A stretch of DNA of 64,000 nucleotides, taken from a bacterium (GTDB taxonomy: Bacteria; Elusimicrobiota; Elusimicrobia; UBA1565; UBA9628). Positions 8,505 through 18,277 of the stretch are shown in pieces. Position numbers and translations under genes: made by a program. Positions within the stretch are counted from its first letter, which is position 1. Each line of letters begins with the position of its first letter. Under the pieces are notes generated by a model. The model had not been told where the DNA came from. It saw nothing but the letters and a program-made list of their open reading frames with translations, and did not search any database. The DNA is taken from positions 1-64,000 of the forward strand of contig JAKAQO010000003.1 in NCBI GenBank assembly GCA_021822495.1, in the 5' to 3' direction.

Positions 8505-10403
8505 ATTATCATCAAAAACCAGCGGAGTCGTCTTCCGCTGGTTTTTCTTTTTTTCCTCGCGGCGCTCAACCCCGCCAATGCCTTTTCCTCTAGTCAAACG
8601 CAAAAGCTCATTCAAAAAGCGCAAGCGGAAGATTTAAGCCAACGCCGTATGTGGCGGCTTCTTCTTCATTACCGTTCAAGCCCCTTCGGTCTTGAAAGCG
8701 AAGCCTCCAGCCCGCGCTTTTTTCTCTCCTCCCAAGGGCGGAAAAATCCAAAGAAAGAGCTTGAGGCCGACATTCAATCGCTGTTTGGGCCGGATTTAAA
8801 GGCGCGAAAAGAAACCGCCTGCCGATTTCCGGCAAGAGACGCCTGGCTTAGACGCGCGCTTCATGTGAATACCAAGAATTTTCCAAGAATCGAGTGTCCT
8901 GACTTCGAGGCCTGGAAAAATAAAATAACAGCGCCATCCGTCACCCTCGTTTTCGCCTCGGCCTACATGGGAAACCCCGCATCTTTATATGGACACACTT
9001 TTTTGCTCATGGACAGACATCCGAACGAACCGCTTCTTGACCCCGCGATTAGCTTCGCGGCCAAAGTAAACACCAAAAACGGCATTCTTTTCGTCGTGGA
9101 CGGGCTTTTCGGCGTCTTCCCGGGCTATTTTTCCATACTGCCCTACTCTCTCAAAATCGAGCAGTATAATGATTTTGAGAACCGCGATCTATGGGAATAT
9201 CAACTCAACCTTGATTCCGCCGCGATTTCTCGGCTTTTGACTCATCTATGGGAATTAAATCAGGTGAGCTTTCCCTATTATTTTTTTAATAAAAATTGCT
9301 CCTACCAACTACTCGCCCTTCTCGAAATCGCCGATCCCAAGACCCGCCTCATCACTCACTGGCCGCTTTACACAATTCCCGCGGACACCATTCGCTCCAT
9401 TAAAAAAGCGGGTTTAGTGAAAAAAGAAACCTATGAGCCCGCGATTCTCACTCAAATTATCAATCTGCGGAATCATCTGAGTCCCGAAGAAATCAAAATG
9501 ATCCCGCGCCTCATCCGGTCTCCGAACTCGGCTTTAAAGACGTTGGAAAAATTGCCTCCGAAAAGACAAGCCCAGATTCTTGATCTTGCGGCGGAATACC
9601 TCCAATATAAAACGGATTACCGAAAGAAAAAAGAAGACGCTTTTCGCGATATCCGCCATCAAATTCTTTCGGCGAGAGCCGCCCTTGGAATTCCTTCTCC
9701 GCCTGAAAAAATTCCAGCGCCAGCGCCGCCAGAAGAGGGGCATCCCAGCGCGCGAATCAGCGTCGGGCAAAGCGCCGGAAGCACGGGTTTCACGGAACTT
9801 GATTGGCGCCCCGGGCTTCATGATCTTCTCGATCCTCCGCAAGGATATCTCCCCGACAGCGAACTTGCGATGGTCAATTTGGATATGCGCCGCGATCTTA
9901 AAACCGGGCGAGTTTATCTTCACAATCTCGATCTGGTCCACATTCTCTCCTTGTCGCCACAAGAACCTCTCATCCACAAACCCTCCTGGAATTTCAGCTT
10001 CGGTCTGAAAACCGCCGATGAGCTTGCCCCCAAAGACCCCTGGAACGCGAATTATTTCGGCTTCCGCGCCGGCGGCGGAAGCTCTTTTAATATGCCGCTG
10101 GTTCCCTGGCGCCAAATCAATTACGTACTCGTGGACGCCGACGCGGGCGCGGGACAAATTTTCAGGAATTATTGCCGTTTAGGCGGCGGAGGGAGAATAG
10201 GAACTGTCGCGGATTTAACATCCAAATGGAGGCTTAGGCTGGAAGGTTTCGCCTTCGGATATTTTCTAGGCGATACTAGAGATGATATTGGCGCGAAAGT
10301 CGAAAGTCAATATGACTTGACGAAATCAATATCTCTCCGCGCTAAAGCCGAGAGAAACGGCCCCGACAAACAGGCGGGACTTAATTTTTTAATTTATTAT
10401 TAA
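8505..10403 (+). CDS. Exported DUF4105 (Lnb-type) protein, probable ATT start
   Basis: 632 residues if read from the ATT at 8505. The first ATG (8649) falls inside the conserved WRLLLHY segment, and upstream of it the same frame encodes a textbook signal peptide: basic residues, then PLVFLFFLAAL, then a PANA cleavage site. No ATG, GTG or TTG is in frame between the TAA at 8502 and 8649. GAGG (8494-8497) sits seven bases before the ATT. DUF4105 hallmarks are present: FFLS.GRKNPKKEL, YGHTFLLMD (conserved His), a second GLFGVFPGYFS segment and NKNCSYQLL with the conserved Cys. The C-terminal third looks like a beta-barrel or outer-membrane-type region. The family is related to cell-envelope hydrolase-like proteins; function unproven. 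Confidence 0.75.
   Translation: MIIKNQRSRLPLVFLFFLAALNPANAFSSSQTQKLIQKAQAEDLSQRRMWRLLLHYRSSPFGLESEASSPRFFLSSQGRKNPKKELEADIQSLFGPDLKARKETACRFPARDAWLRRALHVNTKNFPRIECPDFEAWKNKITAPSVTLVFASAYMGNPASLYGHTFLLMDRHPNEPLLDPAISFAAKVNTKNGILFVVDGLFGVFPGYFSILPYSLKIEQYNDFENRDLWEYQLNLDSAAISRLLTHLWELNQVSFPYYFFNKNCSYQLLALLEIADPKTRLITHWPLYTIPADTIRSIKKAGLVKKETYEPAILTQIINLRNHLSPEEIKMIPRLIRSPNSALKTLEKLPPKRQAQILDLAAEYLQYKTDYRKKKEDAFRDIRHQILSARAALGIPSPPEKIPAPAPPEEGHPSARISVGQSAGSTGFTELDWRPGLHDLLDPPQGYLPDSELAMVNLDMRRDLKTGRVYLHNLDLVHILSLSPQEPLIHKPSWNFSFGLKTADELAPKDPWNANYFGFRAGGGSSFNMPLVPWRQINYVLVDADAGAGQIFRNYCRLGGGGRIGTVADLTSKWRLRLEGFAFGYFLGDTRDDIGAKVESQYDLTKSISLRAKAERNGPDKQAGLNFLIYY
8514..8554 (+). terminator. Rho-independent terminator overlapping the next gene's 5' end
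   Basis: An eight-base perfect stem, CCAGCGGA (8519-8526) with TCCGCTGG (8534-8541), a seven-base loop, an A-run before and a long T-run after (8542-8554). It ends the DUF3015 transcript, yet lies inside the codons for the signal peptide of the DUF4105 gene, so it may act as a conditional terminator between the two. Confidence 0.8.
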
Positions 10404-10413
10404 GCCCTTGGTT

Positions 10414-10422
10414 TGATAGAAT
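10414..10422 (+). promoter_or_regulatory. Extended -10 promoter element before the transglycosylase gene
   Basis: TGA followed by TAGAAT (10417-10422), an extended -10 with no clear -35. The ATG at 10436 follows after 13 bases and there is no Shine-Dalgarno sequence, so any leader would be only a few bases long. Confidence 0.45.
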
Positions 10423-10435
10423 AGAAAACAATCCC

Positions 10436-11965
10436 ATGAAACCCACAACTGCCGCCTTTTCCTTATTATTAACTCCGCTTGGCGTATTCGCGCAAGGAGT
10501 CCAGGTCTCAAGCTCAACCGCCACCCTCAATCATCCGGTTGCAGTTTCGGTTTCAACTTCCACTCCCGTCTTAACGCAATCTATTTCTACTCATACGCTG
10601 GCGACGCCGCCATTGGCCACAACTAATCTTAAAACGTCTTCATCCACCGCGCTAATCGGAATGCCGGCAATATCCTCGAACACCGCGCAGGAACAAATTC
10701 CGCAGGTATCCACCATTCCTTTAGATGGAGTCTCTCAGGCAAAAGCGGATTATCAAGAAGGGCTCTCCGATTTTAAAAATGGGCAAGACAGCGCCGGACG
10801 GGAAAAAATGGCGGACGCCTTTAGCATCGTCATTTCCCGCTTTCACGACCCTGGCCTTCCCAAGATTCTTGCCCCCGATTTTGACGACATGCTGAAAAAA
10901 ATCCGTGTTTCGATTACCTCAGAAACCGAACACATCCCCATTAACCCCAATGATCCGAATGTTCAGAAGATGATTGATCTCTATCTGCGCCGGCCCAAAG
11001 CCACTGAAGCGGCCCTATCAAAATCCGGGATGTATCGGGACATGATTATGTCAGCGCTCAAGAAAAAAGGCCTGCCGCCCGAACTTTTTTATTTAGTCAT
11101 GGCGGAAAGCGAATTTAAAGACAACGCTTTGAGCCGCTCGGGAGCGGCGGGGCTTTGGCAATTCATGCCAGGCACCGCGGTCAAATACGGCCTTAAAGTC
11201 ACCTACTGGGAAGATGAGCGTTACGAGCCCGCGAAAGAAACCATGGCCGCCATTCACTATCTTTCGGATCTTCACCGCTGGTTCGGCGATTGGGCCTTAG
11301 CTTTAGCCGCTTATAACCGCGGAGAAGGAGGCTTAGGCTATGAAATGAAAATGAGCCGCGCCTTAAATTTTGGCACTCTTTCCTCCCGCGGAGCGTTGCC
11401 GACTCAAACGAATTTTTACGTTCCAAAGTTCGAAGCCTGCGTTTTAATCGGAGAAAACCCGGCAAAATACGGTTTCCATCCTCAATATGCCTCGCCTAAT
11501 TCCTATGATACGGTAACTATTCCTCATGCCCTTGACTTGGGAATCGCCGCCCGTTGCGCGCAAACCACCGAAAGCGCCCTGCGCCAATTAAACCCGGAGC
11601 TTCGCGCCTGGTGCACGCCGGAAAACAAATCTGGTTTTACGCTTAAGATTCCCCAAGGCACGGAAAAGAGTTTCGAAACGGCCTTGGCTCAAGTCAAGGA
11701 CTGGAACCCCGGGCCGACCATGCTTCGCTACCGCATTAGACGAGGAGATATTCTCGGCAAAATTGCTCGGCGCTATCACACCTCCATTTCGAACCTTATC
11801 AAAATCAACCATATCCGAAGCGTGCGAACCCTGAGACCCGGGCAAATCATTCTCATTCAACCGGGAATAAGACGGAAAACTCGCATACGGAGGCTCGCCC
11901 GCCGAAGACATCGGCAATCCCGCCTTCACCATCGAATTAAAAAAAGAAAAAAGGCCCGCGGCTAG
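10436..11965 (+). CDS. Membrane-bound-type lytic transglycosylase with LysM (MltD-like)
   Basis: 509 residues. Lytic transglycosylases cleave peptidoglycan glycan strands to 1,6-anhydromuramic products. Order: signal peptide (residues 1-19, FAQG), a Ser/Thr-rich linker (20-95), a helical domain, then the SLT domain (about 205-325). That domain has catalytic Glu224 in MAESEF, then SGAAGLWQFMPGTA and ALAAYNRGEG. One LysM peptidoglycan-binding repeat follows at about 432-478. The last about 30 residues are extremely basic (RRLARRRHRQSR and KKRKKARG), which is unusual and could bind anionic wall polymers. Architecture resembles MltD, without a lipobox. Confidence 0.9.
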   Translation: MKPTTAAFSLLLTPLGVFAQGVQVSSSTATLNHPVAVSVSTSTPVLTQSISTHTLATPPLATTNLKTSSSTALIGMPAISSNTAQEQIPQVSTIPLDGVSQAKADYQEGLSDFKNGQDSAGREKMADAFSIVISRFHDPGLPKILAPDFDDMLKKIRVSITSETEHIPINPNDPNVQKMIDLYLRRPKATEAALSKSGMYRDMIMSALKKKGLPPELFYLVMAESEFKDNALSRSGAAGLWQFMPGTAVKYGLKVTYWEDERYEPAKETMAAIHYLSDLHRWFGDWALALAAYNRGEGGLGYEMKMSRALNFGTLSSRGALPTQTNFYVPKFEACVLIGENPAKYGFHPQYASPNSYDTVTIPHALDLGIAARCAQTTESALRQLNPELRAWCTPENKSGFTLKIPQGTEKSFETALAQVKDWNPGPTMLRYRIRRGDILGKIARRYHTSISNLIKINHIRSVRTLRPGQIILIQPGIRRKTRIRRLARRRHRQSRLHHRIKKRKKARG

Positions 11966-11981
11966 ATTTTAGGGGACCATC

Positions 11982-12830
11982 GTGTTTCGTCGTTTCACTC
12001 TCTTATTCTTTCTCTGTTTTCCAGTCTTATCCGGTTGCACTCACGATTTCTTTTTTCCCACTCGCCGCCTCTATCACCGTCCGGAAGCGCTGGGAATTCA
12101 ATCCGAATGGTTTAAGTTCCCCTCGAAAGACGGTACCACAATCACCGGACTCCTCATGAAAACCTCTCGTCCCAAGCCGCGGGGAATTCTCGTTCAATTT
12201 CACGGCAACGGGGAGAATATGACTTCCCACTTTATGTTTTCCTATTGGCTGCCCGCCCAGGGTTACGACGTGTTTATTTTCGATTATCGCGGATATGGGG
12301 CCTCGGATGGAAAGCCATCGGTCAAGGGCGCCATTGAAGACGGAGAGTCAGCCATCAATTATGTTTTAAAACGCCGGGATTTACCGTCCGACGTTTTTAT
12401 CTGGGGACAAAGCTTGGGCGGCGCCATTGGCATCGCGTCCTTGGCCTTGGGACATTTCGCTCAAAATCCGCGCATTAAAGCCCTCATTATTGAAAATTCG
12501 TTCGATTCTTATCGGGATATGGCTGAGGCCGTTTTAAGCCGCTCTTGGATTACCTGGCCTCTTCAGTGGCCGCTTTCTCGGCTGTTTATCTCCGACCGTT
12601 ATGCGCCCACTCGTTATGTTCATCAACTACCCCATATTCCTATTTTGGTCATCGCCTCAAGCAAAGACCGGATTGTGCCGTTCCGACTGGAGAAAAGGCT
12701 TTTTGAGGAACTTCCGCAGCCCAAAACCCTGTGGATTGTTTCCGGCGGAGACCACTTGTCGGCCTTTACGCGGTTTGGAGACTCTTTCAAGCCGAAGCTT
12801 CTTGAATTTCTCGACGAACACCGCCGCTAA
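11982..12830 (+). CDS. Alpha/beta hydrolase lipoprotein
   Basis: 282 residues from a GTG. The signal peptide ends in a lipobox, LSGC (Cys about 19), so the protein should be lipid-anchored. The hydrolase core is complete: FHGNGENM oxyanion region, DYRGYGAS, nucleophile elbow GQSLGG (active Ser), the acid in SSKDRIVP and the His in GGDHLS. It resembles the BEM46/FrsA-like serine hydrolases; the substrate is not predictable. It follows the transglycosylase gene by 16 bases and probably shares its transcript. Unlike the hydrolase-fold protein at 1712, all catalytic residues are present. Confidence 0.85.
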   Translation: MFRRFTLLFFLCFPVLSGCTHDFFFPTRRLYHRPEALGIQSEWFKFPSKDGTTITGLLMKTSRPKPRGILVQFHGNGENMTSHFMFSYWLPAQGYDVFIFDYRGYGASDGKPSVKGAIEDGESAINYVLKRRDLPSDVFIWGQSLGGAIGIASLALGHFAQNPRIKALIIENSFDSYRDMAEAVLSRSWITWPLQWPLSRLFISDRYAPTRYVHQLPHIPILVIASSKDRIVPFRLEKRLFEELPQPKTLWIVSGGDHLSAFTRFGDSFKPKLLEFLDEHRR

Positions 12831-12886
12831 CTTTTTCGGCTTGTCTCTTTGGGCTAATTCTTTCGCTAGGCGAGGGTCTTGTTTTT

Positions 12887-12895
12887 TGCTAATCT
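12887..12895 (+). promoter_or_regulatory. Extended -10 element immediately before gcvT
   Basis: TGC plus TAATCT (12890-12895), then six bases, then the gcvT ATG at 12902. Initiation seven bases after the -10 would fall on the A of the ATG, giving a leaderless mRNA. No Shine-Dalgarno sequence and no convincing -35 are present. Confidence 0.45.
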
Positions 12896-12901
12896 AAAGC
12901 A

Positions 12902-13999
12902 ATGCAGACGGAAACCTTTTCACTCCTTAAAAAAACTCCTCTCAACCAGGCGCAAAAAGGTATGTTCGCCAAAATGGTCGATTTCCACGGTTGGGAATTG
13001 CCACTTTATTTCGAGAGCATTCTCAAAGAGCACGAAGCGGTCCGAACGCATTGCGGAGTTTTCGACGTATCCCACATGGGGCGCCTCAAAATCGAGGGTC
13101 CCGGCGCCTTGCCTCTTCTTCAAAAAATCAACGCCAATGACATTTCATCATTAAAACCGGGCCAAGCCCTTTATTCCCATATGCTCAATGAGAAAGGCGG
13201 CATCATTGATGATCTCATCGTCAGTTACTTATCCCCCAACCACTATTACGCCGTCGTTAATGCCTCAAGACTCGATGCCGACAAGGCCTGGATCGCTCAA
13301 AATAATTCCTATGACGCTCTTATTATAGATGAAAGTCCTCAAACCGCCATGATCGCCGTCCAAGGTCCCAAAGCCGAAGACATTCTTTACGCTCTTGAAT
13401 TTAAAGAGGCCAAAACCCTCCCGCGCTTTGGAATTATTCAAACCAAACTTCTTAATTGCAAAGCCCTCATCAGCCGAACCGGGTACACAGGCGAAGACGG
13501 ATTTGAGATCATCGTTCACAATGAAGACGCAGAGGTCATTTGGGAAGGGTTAATGTCTGAAAGTCCCATGCCCTGCGGCTTGGCCGCGCGCGACACTTTA
13601 AGGCTTGAAGCTGGCCTTCTTTTATACGGCCAAGACATGAATGAGGATATTACAAGTTTAGAAGCGGGATGCGCCTGGCTGGTCAAAAATCCGGATGATT
13701 TTATCGGCAAGGACTCCCTCCTTAAACAAAAACAAGAACTTAAGCGAAGGCTTTACGGCATCAAATTGTTAGACAAAGGCGTGCCTCGTCACGGAAATAA
13801 GGTCTTTTTAGGCGAGGAACAAATCGGGACGCTGACCAGCGCCACGTTTTCGCCGACCTTAGAAACCGGAATTGGACTGGCCTATCTTCCTACCTATGTT
13901 AAGGTAGGCGACAATCTTTCGGTTTCGGTTCATGGACGAAAAATCGCGGCCAAAGCCAATCTTACGCAATTCTACAATAGAGGGAAGAGCCATGCCTAA
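12902..13999 (+). CDS. gcvT: Glycine cleavage system T protein (aminomethyltransferase)
   Basis: 365 residues. Releases ammonia from the aminomethyl group carried on lipoyl-GcvH and passes the one-carbon unit to tetrahydrofolate. Characteristic stretches: MVDFHGWELP near the N-terminus, GVFDVSHMGR, the folate-binding RTGYTGEDGFEI (about residues 195-207) and GLAARDTLRLEAGL. Length is normal for the family. It is the first gene of gcvT-gcvH-gcvP, and its end overlaps gcvH by eight bases. No ribosome site precedes it; an extended -10 element ends six bases upstream. Confidence 0.96.
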   Translation: MQTETFSLLKKTPLNQAQKGMFAKMVDFHGWELPLYFESILKEHEAVRTHCGVFDVSHMGRLKIEGPGALPLLQKINANDISSLKPGQALYSHMLNEKGGIIDDLIVSYLSPNHYYAVVNASRLDADKAWIAQNNSYDALIIDESPQTAMIAVQGPKAEDILYALEFKEAKTLPRFGIIQTKLLNCKALISRTGYTGEDGFEIIVHNEDAEVIWEGLMSESPMPCGLAARDTLRLEAGLLLYGQDMNEDITSLEAGCAWLVKNPDDFIGKDSLLKQKQELKRRLYGIKLLDKGVPRHGNKVFLGEEQIGTLTSATFSPTLETGIGLAYLPTYVKVGDNLSVSVHGRKIAAKANLTQFYNRGKSHA

Positions 14000-14381
14000 A
14001 AATGAAGAATGCCGCTACATGAAATCTCACGAATGGGCTTATCTGGACGGAAATGAAGCCGCCGTCGGAATTTCCGATCACGCTCAAAAGGAAATCACCG
14101 ACATCGTCTTTGTCGAAATGCCCAAGGTGGGCCGAAAGGTTTCCGCCGGAGAAGCCGTGGCAACCGTTGAATCCGTCAAGGCCGCTTTCGATATTTACGC
14201 TCCTCTCTCAGGAGAAATCTGCGCCGTTAACCCCGAAGTCGCGAAAGACCCCTCCATCGTCAACAAAGAACCCCATGGTCAAGGCTGGCTTTTCAGGCTC
14301 AAATCGTCGCGCAAAGAAGAATTAGATTCGCTCATGGACTGGAAGCAGTATCAAGAATTTATCAAGACCCAAAAACATTGA
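13992..14381 (+). CDS. gcvH: Glycine cleavage system H protein (lipoyl carrier)
   Basis: 129 residues from the ATG at 13992, which overlaps the gcvT stop; a longer frame beginning at 13932 lies inside gcvT and is not used. The protein carries the aminomethyl group between GcvP and GcvT on a lipoylated lysine. That residue is K63 in [11 protein letters not shown], inside the conserved lipoyl-domain fold with [10 protein letters not shown] after it. The [11 protein letters not shown] start is typical. Lipoylation probably depends on the ligase encoded at 20779, now separated from this operon by the defence island. Confidence 0.96.
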   Translation: MPKNEECRYMKSHEWAYLDGNEAAVGISDHAQKEITDIVFVEMPKVGRKVSAGEAVATVESVKAAFDIYAPLSGEICAVNPEVAKDPSIVNKEPHGQGWLFRLKSSRKEELDSLMDWKQYQEFIKTQKH

Positions 14382-14392
14382 GGCGACTCGAC

Positions 14393-17287
14393 ATGAACAC
14401 CGCTATCTTGGAACAAGAACCAACCGTGAAAGAAAACCAAATTCCCACTGAAAGCCTCTTCGCCAACCGCCATATCGGGCCCTCGGAAAAAGAAATAGCG
14501 GAGATGCTGTCTTTTGTCGGGGCTTCCAGCCTTGAAAATTTAATTGAGCGCGCGGTTCCCAAAACTGTTCTATCGCGGAAATCCATGCGCTTGCCCAAAG
14601 CCTTAAGCGAACGCCAGGCCCTTCAAAAACTAAAAGAGATGGCGGGCAAAAACAAGATTTTCAAATCCTATATCGGCCTGGGTTATTACGACACGTTCAC
14701 TCCCCCCGTCATCAAAAAAAACATCCTTGAAAATCCGGGCTGGTATACGGCCTACACTCCCTATCAAGCCGAAATCGCCCAAGGACGTCTGGAAGCGTTG
14801 CTTAATTTTCAAACCATGATCGAAGATCTGACGGCGTTGCCGATTGCCAATGCCTCGCTTTTAGATGAAGCAACCGCGGCCGCGGAAGCGATGCTCATGA
14901 TGCGAAACTTGTCGGAAAATCAGTCTTCGCTTTTCTTTGTCTCCGATTCTTGTTTTCCGCAGACCCTGGCGGTTGTTTCCACCCGCGCCAAGGCTTTGGG
15001 AATTCAAGTGGAAATTATGCCTGAGGATTCCTTTGACTTTTCAAAAAAGCCATTCGGCATTCTGCTTCAATATCCGAGAAAAGATGGGCTCATTAAAAAT
15101 TATGAATCTCTGTGCCAAAAGGCTCATGCGGCGGGTTCGCATGTCGCCGTCGCCGCCGACCTTCTTAGCCTGACTCTCTTAAAAGCGCCGGGAGAATTCG
15201 GCGCCGATATCGCCGTGGGTTCAACTCAGAGGTTTGGAATCCCCCTGGGTTTTGGCGGCCCTCATGCCGCTTACATGGCGACGAAAGATGAGTTTAAGCG
15301 TCATATGCCGGGCCGAATCGTCGGCGTTTCAAAAGACGCCGCCGGAAAACCAGCTTTGAGACTCAGCCTTCAAACCCGCGAGCAGCACATTCGTCGGGAA
15401 AAAGCGACCTCAAACATCTGCACGGCCCAGGTCCTTTTGGCCGTTGCCGCTGGGGCTTATGCGGTTTATCACGGTCCCAAAGGTCTTCGTCAAATCGCAA
15501 AACGGCTTCACTATCTCACCGCGGCTTTAGCCGAGGGCCTTCAGAATCTTGGTTTTTCAATCAAAAACAAGACTGCCTTTTTTGACACGATTGAAATTTC
15601 CGTTTCTTCCCATGAAACAGACAAAATTCGCGCGGCCGCGGAAAAACAAAAAATGAATTTTTGGTTTGAGGGAAATGAAATCGGCATTTCACTCGACGAA
15701 ACCACCGATGAAAAAGACGTCTTGGACATTTTGTCGGTTTTTGCATCGGTAAAAGACGCCGCTTCTCCAGTGAATCTTCCGGGATCAAGCATCGCCATTC
15801 CAGAGACCTTGCGAAGAAAAAGCGCCTATCTCGCCCATCCCGTTTTCAATTCCTATCATTCTGAGACCGAGATGATGCGCTATCTTAAGCGCCTTGAAAA
15901 CCGCGATCTCTCCTTGGTCCATTCGATGATTTCGCTCGGTTCCTGCACGATGAAGCTCAATGCCGCTTCTGAAATGCAGGCCATGACCTGGCCGAAATTT
16001 TCTCAAATTCATCCTTACGCTCCCCAAAGCCAGACCCGGGGGTATCAGGCCTTAATCAAGGATTTGGAAAGCCGCCTTTGCGCCATCACGGGCTTTGACG
16101 CTTTCTCGTTTCAACCCAATGCCGGTTCCCAAGGCGAGTACGCGGGGTTGCTCGCCATCAAAAGATATCATGAAGCCAATCACAAGCAAAAAAGAAATAT
16201 TTGTCTTATTCCCGCTTCCGCGCACGGAACCAACCCGGCTTCCGCCGCCCTGGCCGGCCTTGAGGTTGTCGTCGTTTCGACTACTCCAAACGGAGATATT
16301 GATGTCGCCGATTTAAAAGCGAAGGCGGAGGAGTTTAAAGATCGCCTGGCCGCGTTCATGGTCACTTATCCCTCGACCCACGGAGTTTTTGAGGCTCAAA
16401 TACGGGAAATTTGCGCCCTCATCCACAAAAATGGCGGCCTGGTTTATTTAGACGGCGCCAATCTCAACGCCTTGGTGGGAATTGGAAAACCCGCAGAATT
16501 GGGCGCGGATGTCTGCCATCTCAATCTCCATAAAACCTTCGCCATTCCGCACGGCGGCGGCGGCCCCGGCATGGGGCCTATTGGAGTCACGAAGGCCTTG
16601 AAGAGCTATCTTCCCGGAAATCCCTTGGACGGAGAGAAAAGTCATGCCGTTTCCGCCGCGCCTTGGGGCTCGGCCTCAATTTTAACGATTTCCTGGTCTT
16701 ATATCGCCCAAATGGGACCCGAAGGACTGCTCAAAGCGACCCAGGTCGCGATTCTTAACGCCAACTATCTGGCCAAAAAACTTGAGAGCTCCTATCCCAT
16801 TCTTTTTAAAGGCCCTGGCAGCTGGTCCGCCCATGAATGCATTATCGAACTGCGGCCGCTCAAAAATTCCGCGGAAGTCACCGCCGAAGACATCGCTAAA
16901 CGCCTGATGGATTACGGCTTTCATGCGCCCACGGTTTCCTTTCCGGTTCCCGGCACGATGATGATTGAGCCCACGGAATCGGAATCTAAATCCGAACTTG
17001 ACCGCTTCTGCGAGGCCATGATTTCCATTCGCAAAGAGATTCAAGAGATCGAAGACGGCCGCGCGGATAAAATAAATAATCTCCTTAAAAACGCGCCCCA
17101 CACGATGGAACAGGTTTGTTCGGATTCTTGGAACAAACCTTACAGCCGGCAGAAAGCCGCGTTCCCTTTGCCATGGATTCAAGACCGCAAGTTCTGGCCC
17201 GCCGTTTCCCGCATCGATAACGCCTGGGGCGACCGCAATTTCTTCTGCTCCTGCCCGCCGTGGGGCGAACCTCAAAATAACTCCTAG
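14393..17287 (+). CDS. gcvP: Glycine dehydrogenase (decarboxylating), fused P protein
   Basis: 964 residues from the ATG at 14393, preceded by GAGGCGA; a TTG 15 bases upstream is the alternative. It decarboxylates glycine with PLP and loads the aminomethyl group onto GcvH. Both halves, separate genes in many non-proteobacterial phyla, are fused here. The N-terminal half ([11 protein letters not shown] to about residue 450) is the non-PLP subunit fold. The C-terminal half carries the PLP lysine K714 in [16 protein letters not shown] and [10 protein letters not shown]. The end, [11 protein letters not shown], is the usual terminus. Last gene of the gcv operon; the defence island begins within about 90 bases. 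Confidence 0.96.
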   Translation: MNTAILEQEPTVKENQIPTESLFANRHIGPSEKEIAEMLSFVGASSLENLIERAVPKTVLSRKSMRLPKALSERQALQKLKEMAGKNKIFKSYIGLGYYDTFTPPVIKKNILENPGWYTAYTPYQAEIAQGRLEALLNFQTMIEDLTALPIANASLLDEATAAAEAMLMMRNLSENQSSLFFVSDSCFPQTLAVVSTRAKALGIQVEIMPEDSFDFSKKPFGILLQYPRKDGLIKNYESLCQKAHAAGSHVAVAADLLSLTLLKAPGEFGADIAVGSTQRFGIPLGFGGPHAAYMATKDEFKRHMPGRIVGVSKDAAGKPALRLSLQTREQHIRREKATSNICTAQVLLAVAAGAYAVYHGPKGLRQIAKRLHYLTAALAEGLQNLGFSIKNKTAFFDTIEISVSSHETDKIRAAAEKQKMNFWFEGNEIGISLDETTDEKDVLDILSVFASVKDAASPVNLPGSSIAIPETLRRKSAYLAHPVFNSYHSETEMMRYLKRLENRDLSLVHSMISLGSCTMKLNAASEMQAMTWPKFSQIHPYAPQSQTRGYQALIKDLESRLCAITGFDAFSFQPNAGSQGEYAGLLAIKRYHEANHKQKRNICLIPASAHGTNPASAALAGLEVVVVSTTPNGDIDVADLKAKAEEFKDRLAAFMVTYPSTHGVFEAQIREICALIHKNGGLVYLDGANLNALVGIGKPAELGADVCHLNLHKTFAIPHGGGGPGMGPIGVTKALKSYLPGNPLDGEKSHAVSAAPWGSASILTISWSYIAQMGPEGLLKATQVAILNANYLAKKLESSYPILFKGPGSWSAHECIIELRPLKNSAEVTAEDIAKRLMDYGFHAPTVSFPVPGTMMIEPTESESKSELDRFCEAMISIRKEIQEIEDGRADKINNLLKNAPHTMEQVCSDSWNKPYSRQKAAFPLPWIQDRKFWPAVSRIDNAWGDRNFFCSCPPWGEPQNNS

Positions 17288-17361
17288 TTCCTCTTAAAGG
17301 GAACAAATTCGCGCGATAACCCGTAAGAGTCATGAAACGCCCGCGAGTTATTCGGGAACTT

Positions 17362-17369
17362 GGTATAAT
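17362..17369 (+). promoter_or_regulatory. Possible extended -10 element upstream of the methyltransferase
   Basis: TGG plus a perfect TATAAT ends 11 bases before the ATG at 17381, with no clear -35. A ribosome-site-like AGGGGGA lies between the two, which would sit at or before the predicted transcript start; so either the promoter or the ribosome site may be fortuitous. Confidence 0.35.
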
Positions 17370-17380
17370 GAGGGGGAATT

Positions 17381-18277
17381 ATGCTCTCAGGACGCGAAAA
17401 AATATTCCGCTCCGAAGACGTTGTAGTCGCCCATGGTAACACACTCGACATCATGGATGAACTTGTTTCTGACTCAACGGCGAATTTGATCTTTGCCGAC
17501 CCGCCTTACAACATCGGCAAGAAATTTGGAATGTTTGTGGACAGATGGGAAAGCGACGACGCTTATGTATCCTGGTGTACGCAATGGCTCGAGCTATGTG
17601 TTCGGAAATTAGCCCCGGATGGGACTCTATATCTTATGACCAGCACACAAGCCATGCCATATCTCGATTTATATCTCCGGTCGCGATTGACCATTCTATC
17701 TCGAATTGTCTGGGTATATGACAGCTCTGGTGTCCAAGCAAAACGCTATTTCGGCTCGCTCTACGAACCGATACTCCATGCCGTCAAGAACCCAAAACGG
17801 TATGTCTTTAACAGTGATGCGGTTTCCGTTGAAGCCAAAACTGGCGCTATCCGGCATCTCATTGATTATCGCAAGCCCACGCCGACACTCTATAACAGCA
17901 AGAAGGTGCCGGGAAATGCTTGGACCTTCCCCAGAGTGCGTTATCGAATGAATGAATACGAAGAACACCCTTCTCAAAAGCCGGAAGCATTACTGGAAAG
18001 AATTATCCTGGCAAGCAGTAACGTCGGTGACCTTGTCGTTGATCCATTTGCTGGGTCGTTTACGACCGGAGCCGTAGCCAAAAAGCTCAAAAGACGCTTT
18101 ATCGGCATAGAAAGAGAATGGCCTTACATCAAGATCGGACTGCGCCGAATTGGACTTCTAAGAGAGCTTGACGGAGAAACACTAATGCCCCCGCGAAAGA
18201 CCTATGTTCGCCGAAGCGAGAAGGCCTTGCAAGGCGCTCAAGAGATTACAGGAAATCTTTTCGACGCAACCACATGA
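17381..18277 (+). CDS. YhdJ-like adenine-specific DNA methyltransferase
   Basis: 298 residues. Transfers a methyl group from S-adenosylmethionine to adenine N6 in DNA. Catalytic motif IV is DPPY (D40) near the N-terminus and the AdoMet-binding motif DPFAGSFTTG (221-230) near the C-terminus, the order of beta-class enzymes. Long stretches, such as YDSSGVQAK, VEAKTG and KVPGNAW, match what I recall of Escherichia coli YhdJ, which methylates ATGCAT; this suggests but does not prove the same target. It overlaps the next gene by 4 bases (ATGA), as expected for a restriction-modification pair. Confidence 0.9.
   Translation: MLSGREKIFRSEDVVVAHGNTLDIMDELVSDSTANLIFADPPYNIGKKFGMFVDRWESDDAYVSWCTQWLELCVRKLAPDGTLYLMTSTQAMPYLDLYLRSRLTILSRIVWVYDSSGVQAKRYFGSLYEPILHAVKNPKRYVFNSDAVSVEAKTGAIRHLIDYRKPTPTLYNSKKVPGNAWTFPRVRYRMNEYEEHPSQKPEALLERIILASSNVGDLVVDPFAGSFTTGAVAKKLKRRFIGIEREWPYIKIGLRRIGLLRELDGETLMPPRKTYVRRSEKALQGAQEITGNLFDATT

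Noticed and set aside
9534-10157. 207-residue minus-strand ORF within the DUF4105 gene
   Set aside because: Antisense shadow of a gene with recognisable conserved motifs; no signal, ribosome site or family.
8649-10403. DUF4105 protein starting at the first ATG
   Set aside because: It would cut a conserved segment and discard an obvious signal peptide in the same frame.
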